A stretch of DNA of 64,000 nt from Arenibacter certesii DSM 19833 (GTDB lineage Bacteria > Bacteroidota > Bacteroidia > Flavobacteriales > Flavobacteriaceae), in the NCBI RefSeq assembly GCF_000429545.1, contig NZ_KE386915.1:1-64000 (forward strand), in the 5' to 3' direction. The position numbers were made by a program, and so were the translations under genes. The notes under the pieces are model-generated. The model made no database searches. It saw only the letters and a list, made by a program, of their open reading frames with translations, and was not told the DNA's origin. Below, one piece after another: positions 57,661 to 64,000 of this stretch (positions are counted from its first letter, which is position 1; each line of letters begins with the position of its first letter).

Positions 57661-58257
57661 TTACTTTTTTATTTCCTTGGAAATCAATTGCTCTAAGTAG
57701 GCAATTGTATTGATTAAATATTTACGGTCATTGGTAATGGTAGCCATAACAATGGCTCCCTGGAGCATAGTAAAAAGTTGTTTGGAAAATTGTAAAGGGG
57801 TAACGGGTAACCTTATCTCATTATTATTGACTCCATTCTCTAGTACCAAGGCAATTTTGCCCTCAATTATCTTTATGGTTTCTTTAGTGGCGGCTAAAAG
57901 TAGGTTGTTGTTGTTTTTAGCGTCCACTCCAATATTTACAATAGGGCAGCCTCCTAAATCTTCTATAAACTCATCGTATTTACGATAGAAGTCCGTGAGT
58001 ATAAATAGACGTGCCATAGCTGTACCCTCGGTTTCCAGAAGTGCATCTATTTTAGAAAGTAATTTGTTGCTATTAAATTCAAATGCGGCAAGAGCTAGAG
58101 ATTCCTTATTTTCAAAATTTCCGTACAAAGCACCTTTTGTAAGTCCGGTTGCTTCTGTAAGGTCACTCATGCTGGTGCCAACATATCCTAGTTTATTAAA
58201 AATTGGCGCTACGGTTTCAATGATGTAGGCGGAGGTTCTTTCTGCTTTTGTAGACAT
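57661..58257 (-). CDS. TetR/AcrR family transcriptional regulator
   Basis: This 198-aa protein has the N-terminal TetR helix-turn-helix (about residues 9-55), clear in FNKLGYVGTSMSDLTEATGLTKGALYGNFENKESLALAAFE (region), and an all-helical ligand domain after it. The ligand and targets are unknown. Its end lies 6 bp from the convergent PorP/SprF gene. No effector gene lies beside its start, since clpB is on the same strand and 313 bp upstream, so it is not an obvious local regulator. Confidence 0.93.
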   Translation of the reverse strand: MSTKAERTSAYIIETVAPIFNKLGYVGTSMSDLTEATGLTKGALYGNFENKESLALAAFEFNSNKLLSKIDALLETEGTAMARLFILTDFYRKYDEFIEDLGGCPIVNIGVDAKNNNNLLLAATKETIKIIEGKIALVLENGVNNNEIRLPVTPLQFSKQLFTMLQGAIVMATITNDRKYLINTIAYLEQLISKEIKK

Positions 58258-58569
58258 GTCCTAACAATTTTATGCTAATATAGAAAATCTTATACTGGTA
58301 GGTATATAATGTTTAAAAATAAAGTTTGGCAATATTTTTTGTGACGATGATTATAGAAGTGTGGTATAAACAGGTCCCCTCGGGCAAGGGTATTTGTTAG
58401 CGTATATTTTTTGTCATTTCTGTAAACATAAAAAGGCGTTCTATTTTAAAATAAAACGCCTTTTTCAGTTGTTGCTTGCTCACGGAGTGAGACTGGAATG
58501 CTCCAACGTTAACTTCAAACTGCTTTTTGTAGTTTCTGTCAGATGCTTCAAGTGCTTGCAATGAATTAA
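58258..58569. other. Region between tetR and clpB
   Basis: This 312-bp stretch holds the clpB terminator (58430-58465) and, between clpB and the terminator, an open frame of 54 codons without ATG (58397-58561, minus strand). The terminator lies inside that frame. See the findings for the frame's peptide-like composition. Nothing else is evident. Confidence 0.55.
58430..58465 (-). terminator. Terminator after clpB
   Basis: AAAAAGGCGTT (58430-58440) and AACGCCTTTTT (58455-58465) form an 11-bp stem. The centre TATTTTAAAATA is itself palindromic, giving a near-continuous long stem. A/T runs flank both sides. It lies about 105 bp past the clpB stop, which leaves a clear 3' leader of that length. 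Confidence 0.85.
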
Positions 58570-61188
58570 TTAATTCCCGTGCTTATTTTTTTTGGCAAGC
58601 TCATCTTCGTTTCTAAAAACCAGCTCATTATCAAAGCTATCTATAAGAACAATACTGCCTGAGCTAATTCTACCGCTAAGAAGCTCCTTGGAAATGTTGT
58701 TCAATACATCCTTCTGGATAACCCGTTTTATAGGGCGTGCCCCATACTGTGGATCGTACCCTTTTTCAGCTAAATAGGCAATGGCTTCATCAGTAGCGTC
58801 AATAGTTATATGTTGTTCTTCTAACATCTTCTTTAACTGATTTAATTGTAGAACCACAATTTTACTTATATCTGCCTTGCTTAAAGGCGTAAACATAATA
58901 ATATCGTCTATTCGGTTTAAGAACTCGGGGCGTATTGTTTTTCGTAATAGCCCTAGAACTTCTACCTTTGCTGCTTCAGTTGCACTATAGATATCACTGT
59001 TATCCTCAAATTTCTCTTGAATGATGTGACTCCCCATGTTGCTGGTCATTATAATGATCGTATTCTTAAAATCGGCCACCCTTCCTTTGTTGTCCGTTAA
59101 ACGACCTTCATCCAAGACTTGTAATAGGATATTGAAGGTATCTGGATGCGCTTTTTCAATCTCATCCAATAGAATTACAGAGTAAGGTCTTCTTCTTACC
59201 GCTTCAGTCAATTGTCCGCCTTCCTCATAACCTACATACCCCGGAGGTGCACCAACCAGTCTGCTTACTGCATGTCTTTCCTGATATTCGCTCATGTCTA
59301 TTCTTGTCATAGCGTTTTCATCATCAAAAAGATAGGCTGCCAGAGTTTTGGCCAATTCTGTTTTACCTACCCCGGTAGTTCCTAAAAACAGGAAGGAACC
59401 AATAGGCCTTTTATGGTCTTGTAATCCAGCACGACTCCTTCTAATTGCATCTGATACAGCCTCTATAGCTTCTACCTGACCAACTACCCTTTTATGGAGT
59501 ACACTTTCTAAGCTTAGAAGTTTCTCCCGTTCACTTTGCAACATTTTCGTTACTGGGATACCGGTCCATTTAGCAACTACTTCAGCAATATCCTCATAGG
59601 TTACCTCTTCTTTTATTAAAGTTTCACCAAGTTGTTGTTCTTCAAGGTCTTTTTGAAGTTTCTCCAACTTTTCTTGAGCTTCTTTAATTTTACCATATCT
59701 AATTTCCGCTACCTTGCCGTAATCTCCATTTCTCTCGGCTCTTTCGGCTTCCGTTTTGTAATTTTCAATATCCTTTTTTGTTTTTTGAATATCGTCTACT
59801 ACAGCCTTCTCACTTTCCCATTTTGCAAAAATTTCGTTGCGTTCTTCTTTTATATTCGCTAGGTCAATATTTAATACTTTAAGTTTTGAAGTATCATTTT
59901 CACGCTTTATGGCCTCTATTTCAATTTCCAGCTGCATTATTTTTCGATCTAGCACATCAAGCTCTTCCGGTTTGGAGTTTATTTCCATCCGTAATTTTGA
60001 TGCTGCCTCATCCATTAGATCAATTGCTTTATCCGGTAAAAATCGGTTTGTAATATATCGTTGTGATAGTTCTACAGCTGCAATAACAGCCTCGTCCTTT
60101 ATCCTTACCTTATGGTGTGCTTCATATTTTTCTTTAATACCTCTTAATATAGAGATGGCACTTTCGGTATCAGGCTCATCTACAACCACCTTTTGAAATC
60201 TACGCTCTAAAGCTTTATCCTTCTCAAAGTACTTCTGATACTCATCCAAAGTGGTTGCTCCTATGGCTCGCAGTTCCCCCCTTGCCAATGCAGGCTTAAG
60301 AATATTGGCGGCATCCATGGCACCTTGTCCTCCCCCAGCACCTACTAGGGTGTGTATTTCATCTATAAATAGCACAATATCCCCGTCCGAGGTGGTAACT
60401 TCTTTAATTACCGCTTTTAAGCGCTCTTCAAATTCACCTTTGTATTTTGCCCCCGCAATCAGTGCCCCCATATCTAGGGAAAAGATAGTTTTATTCTTTA
60501 GGTTTTCCGGAATGTCACCTTGGACAATCCTATGGGCAAGTCCTTCTGCTATTGCGGTTTTACCAACACCTGGTTCACCTACCAACATAGGATTGTTTTT
60601 TGTCCTCCTAGATAAAATCTGTAAAACTCTCCTTATTTCTTCATCCCTTCCTATTACTGGATCTAATTTTCCGCTATCTGCCAGTTCGTTTAGGTTTTTA
60701 GCGTATTTGTTTAAAGAATTATACGTGTCCTCGGCACTCTGGGAGGTTACTTTGCCTCCTTTTCGCAACTCGTTAATCGCCGCTGTAAGGTCTTTTTCTG
60801 TTACGCCTTGGTCTTTTAGTATCTGGGCAATTTTACTTTTGGATTTGAAAATGGCCAAAAGCAAGTGTTCAATGGAAACGTATTCATCTTCCATCTTTTT
60901 TGCGATAATCCCCGCCTCGGTTAATGTTTTTCCTGCTTCCCTAGATACCATGATTTCCCCGCCGGAGACTTTTGGGAAACTTTCCAGTTCCTTTTCCAAA
61001 ATTTGCTTCAGCATGGAAATATTGACATTTAATTTCTTGAGAATAAAAGGAAGGACGTTTTCCTCAACTTCGGATATCGCCTTAAAAATATGTTCGTTCT
61101 CTATTTGTTGATGGCCTAGCCCCTGCGCTATTTGCTGCGCATGCTGAACGGCCTCCTGAGATTTAATTGTGAAGTTATTGAAGTTCAT
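58570..61188 (-). CDS. clpB: ATP-dependent disaggregase ClpB
   Basis: ClpB pulls polypeptides out of aggregates together with DnaK. The 872-aa protein has the Clp N-domain (about residues 1-145), AAA+ domain 1 with Walker A GEPGVGKT (204-211), the long coiled-coil middle domain (about 410-530) that separates ClpB from ClpA/ClpC, and AAA+ domain 2 with GTTGVGKTELA, IDMSEYQERHAVSRLVGAPP and LLDEIEKAHPD. The length and order are standard. It is divergent from ytxJ with 167 bp between; two dyads lie there (61263-61307). Confidence 0.97.
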   Translation of the reverse strand: MNFNNFTIKSQEAVQHAQQIAQGLGHQQIENEHIFKAISEVEENVLPFILKKLNVNISMLKQILEKELESFPKVSGGEIMVSREAGKTLTEAGIIAKKMEDEYVSIEHLLLAIFKSKSKIAQILKDQGVTEKDLTAAINELRKGGKVTSQSAEDTYNSLNKYAKNLNELADSGKLDPVIGRDEEIRRVLQILSRRTKNNPMLVGEPGVGKTAIAEGLAHRIVQGDIPENLKNKTIFSLDMGALIAGAKYKGEFEERLKAVIKEVTTSDGDIVLFIDEIHTLVGAGGGQGAMDAANILKPALARGELRAIGATTLDEYQKYFEKDKALERRFQKVVVDEPDTESAISILRGIKEKYEAHHKVRIKDEAVIAAVELSQRYITNRFLPDKAIDLMDEAASKLRMEINSKPEELDVLDRKIMQLEIEIEAIKRENDTSKLKVLNIDLANIKEERNEIFAKWESEKAVVDDIQKTKKDIENYKTEAERAERNGDYGKVAEIRYGKIKEAQEKLEKLQKDLEEQQLGETLIKEEVTYEDIAEVVAKWTGIPVTKMLQSEREKLLSLESVLHKRVVGQVEAIEAVSDAIRRSRAGLQDHKRPIGSFLFLGTTGVGKTELAKTLAAYLFDDENAMTRIDMSEYQERHAVSRLVGAPPGYVGYEEGGQLTEAVRRRPYSVILLDEIEKAHPDTFNILLQVLDEGRLTDNKGRVADFKNTIIIMTSNMGSHIIQEKFEDNSDIYSATEAAKVEVLGLLRKTIRPEFLNRIDDIIMFTPLSKADISKIVVLQLNQLKKMLEEQHITIDATDEAIAYLAEKGYDPQYGARPIKRVIQKDVLNNISKELLSGRISSGSIVLIDSFDNELVFRNEDELAKKNKHGN

Positions 61189-61262
61189 ATAGCTGTTTTT
61201 ATATCTTGTTATTGTTTACTTTTGATGATTTTAAGGCAATAACCTTACCATATTCAACGGGA

Positions 61263-61307
61263 GACAAAATGTCATTCTATTTAAGGATTATAACGACACA
61301 ACGTCAT
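61263..61307. promoter_or_regulatory. Two similar dyad-containing 13-mers between clpB and ytxJ
   Basis: GACAAAATGTCAT (61263-61275) and GACACAACGTCAT (61295-61307) share the pattern GACA-AA-GTCAT and start 32 bp apart, about three helical turns. The first core GACA-AAA-TGTC is a perfect dyad. The position in a divergent heat-shock promoter region makes an operator plausible. Confidence 0.45.
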
Positions 61308-61355
61308 ATTGTAAGGAAAATTGCTTATGTTCGACCTATTCATAAAATTACAAAA

Positions 61356-61757
61356 ATGGGAATATTAAACAGAATATTTGGGAAGGATAATACACCAGGG
61401 AAAGAGGAAAAGGAGATCATAAATGTGCCTTGGATACCGCTGGTTTCTTTAGATCAACTTGTGGAGATTAAAGAAAAATCTTCACAAAAGACGCAAATTA
61501 TTTTTAAACATTCTACTACTTGTGGGGTTAGCAGGATGGTGATGAATAGATTTAATGAATCTTATACGCTAAGCAGTGATCAGGTGGATCTATATTACTT
61601 GGACTTGCACAGTTATCGTAATATATCCAACGAAGTGGCGAATTTATTTCAGCTCAGACATGAATCGCCCCAATTATTAATCATTAAGAATGGAGTAGTG
61701 GTGGCACATGATTCGCACAGTGGTATTTCACAGTTGAATTTAGGGGAATACGTATAA
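61356..61757 (+). CDS. ytxJ: Bacillithiol-system redox protein YtxJ
   Basis: This 133-aa thioredoxin-fold protein matches YtxJ, a monothiol bacilliredoxin-like factor. The active site is a single-Cys TCGVS at C56 in HSTTCGVSRMVM; the fold continues with DLYYLDLHSYRNIS and the cis-Pro segment ESPQLLIIKNG. The frame stays open upstream to 61206, but the first 50 codons resemble nothing, and MGILNRIFG at 61356 is the usual N-terminus, so I start there. Bacillithiol is used by Bacteroidota as a low-molecular-weight thiol. It is divergent from clpB, which fits a shared stress response. Confidence 0.88.
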   Translation: MGILNRIFGKDNTPGKEEKEIINVPWIPLVSLDQLVEIKEKSSQKTQIIFKHSTTCGVSRMVMNRFNESYTLSSDQVDLYYLDLHSYRNISNEVANLFQLRHESPQLLIIKNGVVVAHDSHSGISQLNLGEYV

Positions 61758-61819
61758 GTATTCCTCTTAATTTTTTAAAGGGAAATGGTAATATTGATTT
61801 GTGTTAATGCTATTTTGGA

Positions 61820-63007
61820 TTAGTTGAATCGATGTTTGTTAAGGATTCCTTTTAGCTTTTGCTTAATATCTTCACCAGCGTCATATACCATTTGTTCATT
61901 GGATGGGAAAGAGACCGAAGATTGCTTTAATAAAGGAAGTAGTTTGTCTTCCAAAGCTCTAGTATCTCCCTTATGTGTAGCATACTGGTGGTTAAATACA
62001 AATTCGCTTACCAATGGATAGGAATTCAACTGTTGTTTGGTTTGTAGGTCTACAAATCGGACACTTCCCCTTAATTGGACTCTTTTATGTTGACTAAATT
62101 CATAAAAATCGCATCGTACCGTTTTTAACTTGTCTATTTTTATTTTATTTCCTAGGCTATCCTTCACGATATTTCCGTCTGAATTGACGGCATACTTATA
62201 GCCATCTTTAATCTGCCTTTCCCTTTGTATCTGCTTTTCCGTTAGCTGTTCAGGGCTAATGTTAATATCTGTAAAGGCGACTTCCATTTCATAATCATAA
62301 GGAATGTCTTCCTGGGAGTTAGAATGGTAAACGGTCCATGTATCATTAAGACCATAGGTATTAAAATTTAGGAGCTCCATTTCTAATTTTGATGGAATAA
62401 TCCTTTCAGAATCGTTGATGAGAACCACACTTACATAGTCCAATCCCTTGGCATATGCCTCATGAAGTTTTTGCTTTACATCCTTAAAGTTAGGATTAAT
62501 TTCGTCTAAATAAGTGAAATCTTCATATGACTTCCTATAGTCCTGCTTTGATACTGCTGTTTCTAAAAGAGTGATGGCATTTTTATACAGGTAATCAGAT
62601 AATTTATTTTTGGTGCTAATAATGTCGCTGTCATAATTTTTGAAAGCAAATTTAGCTTGACGGTTCTCTTCAACAATCTGTAAGGGTAATAAAGGTCTTA
62701 TTTGCTCCTGTATTAATTTCAGCCCTTGATATCCGTTAAAAATAGCTTCTAAGTTTGCCGGATTATTTTCTTTTCTTAAAAAGGTGATATGTTGCAACTC
62801 CCGTTCAGCATTCTTTTTAAAAGCTTCTTCCAAGAGAATAATGTAGGGTTGGTTTCCTTTTTTGGATTTATTTTCGGCTATGTTTCTTAGGGCATTGGAG
62901 ATTGCAGCCTCATAATTCCCTAAATTTATATTTTCTTGCGTTTTTTTGACTCCACTACAAGAGATTATGAGCAGGGTTAATATTGGAATAAGAATAATTC
63001 TTTTCAT
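61820..63007 (-). CDS. Lipoprotein of unknown function with TPR-like helices
   Basis: This 395-aa lipoprotein has a signal peptide ending at C17 (LIISC). An N-terminal helical part (about residues 20-190) reads NINLGNYEAAISNALRNIAENK and EDFTYLDEINPNFKDV, in the style of TPR proteins. The second half (about 195-395) is beta-rich with VSVVLINDSERIIPS and VRCDFYEFSQHKRVQLRGSVRFVD. I do not recognise a family. The frame opens at 63049, but the ATG at 63007 gives the proper signal peptide. It lies 111 bp after the fumarylacetoacetase stop, same strand. Confidence 0.75.
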   Translation of the reverse strand: MKRIILIPILTLLIISCSGVKKTQENINLGNYEAAISNALRNIAENKSKKGNQPYIILLEEAFKKNAERELQHITFLRKENNPANLEAIFNGYQGLKLIQEQIRPLLPLQIVEENRQAKFAFKNYDSDIISTKNKLSDYLYKNAITLLETAVSKQDYRKSYEDFTYLDEINPNFKDVKQKLHEAYAKGLDYVSVVLINDSERIIPSKLEMELLNFNTYGLNDTWTVYHSNSQEDIPYDYEMEVAFTDINISPEQLTEKQIQRERQIKDGYKYAVNSDGNIVKDSLGNKIKIDKLKTVRCDFYEFSQHKRVQLRGSVRFVDLQTKQQLNSYPLVSEFVFNHQYATHKGDTRALEDKLLPLLKQSSVSFPSNEQMVYDAGEDIKQKLKGILNKHRFN

Positions 63008-63117
63008 AGGTTTAACGTATCTAGTTTTAGGGCTTACAATTAATTGCAATAACTAAAATTGCTAAATAATGAAACGGTTGAGAGTAGAAAATAGTACAAA
63101 AACTCTCTAATTTTGAA

Positions 63118-64000
63118 TTATTTTTTCTTTGGCTCAAATATAGGTAGTAGTTTAGTAGTCACTTCTCCAAAACCTATACGCACATTTTCTTTCTTGCAAT
63201 ATCCTTTAATTGTAACCGTATCATTGTCTTCTATAAATTTTCTGGTGGAGCCATCCTCAAGTGTTAAAGGTTTTTCACCACGCCAAGTAAGTTCTAACAT
63301 TGAGCCGTAACTATCTGGGCTGGGACCAGATATAGTTCCACTAGCCATCATATCACCACTATTTACCTTACAGCCATTTACAGTGTGATGTGTTAGTTGC
63401 TGTGCCATAGACCAGTACATATATTTAAAATTAGTTCTAGAGACGACAGTTTCCATACCGCTTTCAGTGGTTATAGATGCCTCTAAATTAATATCAATTC
63501 CTCTTTTACCATTGTGTATTAGGTAAGGCAGGGGCTTTGGGTTTTGTTCTGGACTGTTAACTCTAAAAGGTTCAAGGGCATCCATTGTAACAATCCAAGG
63601 TGAAACGGAAGAGGCAAAACTTTTAGACAAAAACGGACCTAAAGGTACGTATTCCCATTTTTGAATATCACGGGCGCTCCAATCATTAAAAAGTACCATC
63701 CCAAAAATATAGTTTTCTGCATCTTCAATTGCAAGTGGTTCACCTAAAACGTTGGCATCGGTAGTTATAAAGGCCATTTCCAATTCAAAGTCTACCAATT
63801 TAGAAGGGCCAAAAATAGGAACATCTGCTCCCTTAGGAAGAGTTTGACCCTTTGGTCGTCTAATAGCTGTACCGCTAGGTACAATACTAGAGCTTCTGCC
63901 ATGATAGCCAACTGGCATGTGGAGCCAATTAGGTAAAAGTGCATTATCTGGATCCCTAAACATAGAACCTACATTAGTAGCGTGTTCCTTGCTAGAGTAA
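63118..64000 (-). CDS. fahA: Fumarylacetoacetase (5' part outside the window)
   Basis: Fumarylacetoacetase splits fumarylacetoacetate into fumarate and acetoacetate, the last step of tyrosine breakdown. The frame runs off the right edge: codons before the ATG at 63963 read [12 protein letters not shown], a typical internal segment, so the true start lies beyond 64000. About 294 of the ~430 residues are present. Seen: LPVGYHG-type [16 protein letters not shown] with the catalytic His, the metal ligands in [30 protein letters not shown], and [20 protein letters not shown]. The other tyrosine-degradation genes are not in the window. Confidence 0.95.
   Translation of the reverse strand, partial: YSSKEHATNVGSMFRDPDNALLPNWLHMPVGYHGRSSSIVPSGTAIRRPKGQTLPKGADVPIFGPSKLVDFELEMAFITTDANVLGEPLAIEDAENYIFGMVLFNDWSARDIQKWEYVPLGPFLSKSFASSVSPWIVTMDALEPFRVNSPEQNPKPLPYLIHNGKRGIDINLEASITTESGMETVVSRTNFKYMYWSMAQQLTHHTVNGCKVNSGDMMASGTISGPSPDSYGSMLELTWRGEKPLTLEDGSTRKFIEDNDTVTIKGYCKKENVRIGFGEVTTKLLPIFEPKKK

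Noticed and set aside
60251-61111. A 286-codon plus-strand open frame inside clpB
   Set aside because: It is the antisense shadow of the ClpB N-terminal half. Its translation is rich in Ser, Leu, Phe and Ile with no domain, and clpB on the other strand is complete.

Overview
The window is ordinary core chromosome of a member of the Bacteroidota, almost certainly family Flavobacteriaceae. The evidence is low GC content, lipoprotein-rich cell-envelope genes, type IX secretion parts (a PorD/DUF4835 protein and a PorP/SprF barrel), Bacteroidota-only families (DUF4249, DUF6095, DUF6503, DUF6913, the Rpb6-like omega subunit), and promoters of the TTG...TAnnTTTG type known from Flavobacterium. The gene repertoire (lipoprotein-linked nucleotidase, sugar-acid dehydratase, YdeP oxidoreductase) would suit a marine aerobic heterotroph, but I cannot name the genus.

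Layout. 1-807: end of an rRNA operon (5S gene with a strong terminator) followed by about 450 bp of non-coding DNA holding two ~100-bp imperfect copies of one sequence. 808-7304: a deoxyribonucleotidase, a small membrane protein, a TonB receptor/DUF4249 outer-membrane pair and monomeric isocitrate dehydrogenase. 7305-8392: a non-coding kilobase with small repeats and hairpins. 8393-12189: rplS, trmD, a coiled-coil membrane protein and an HtrA protease, all on the minus strand. 12307-15452: dapF, an acetyltransferase, mltG and a lysozyme-like protein (cell wall, plus strand). 15574-18202: a tetrapyrrole-methylase-family enzyme, a tyrosine phosphatase and dnaA. 18401-22461: thioesterase, YigZ, a transporter, a HAD phosphatase and ribD. 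22505-27205: prmC, a LOG protein, ligA, a fumarylacetoacetase-fold sugar-acid dehydratase and a small conserved protein. 27362-33594: NIPSNAP protein, a YdeP-type molybdopterin oxidoreductase with FdhD, and a 5'-nucleotidase split into two genes. 33666-44437: dapA, then the bamD-omega-coaBC-porD-recN series, fabI, and glycosyltransferase/YbbR/coaE. 44517-46806: a two-component system. 46861-53143: gntK, miaA, a potassium channel, an exonuclease-UvrC fusion, YggS, a 3-hydroxyacyl-CoA dehydrogenase and a Gfo/Idh/MocA oxidoreductase on the minus strand. 53467-64000: pcm, smpB, lipoproteins, a PorP/SprF fusion protein, a TetR regulator, clpB with a divergent ytxJ, a lipoprotein, and a fumarylacetoacetase gene cut by the window end.

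I see no insertion sequence, prophage, integron, CRISPR array, toxin-antitoxin pair or tRNA gene, and no cluster that clearly forms an undescribed system. The best leads are modest: the duplicated element after the 5S gene; a long hairpin upstream of bamD; OmpR-like direct repeats before the two-component genes; paired dyads between clpB and ytxJ; a peptide-like open frame after clpB; a CoaBC whose decarboxylase signature residues are changed; the split nucleotidase; and two fusion proteins (DEDDh exonuclease with a UvrC-type GIY-YIG nuclease, and PorP/SprF with a SPOR-like tail). All coordinates and motifs were read by eye; family names rest on recognised motifs and not on a database search.
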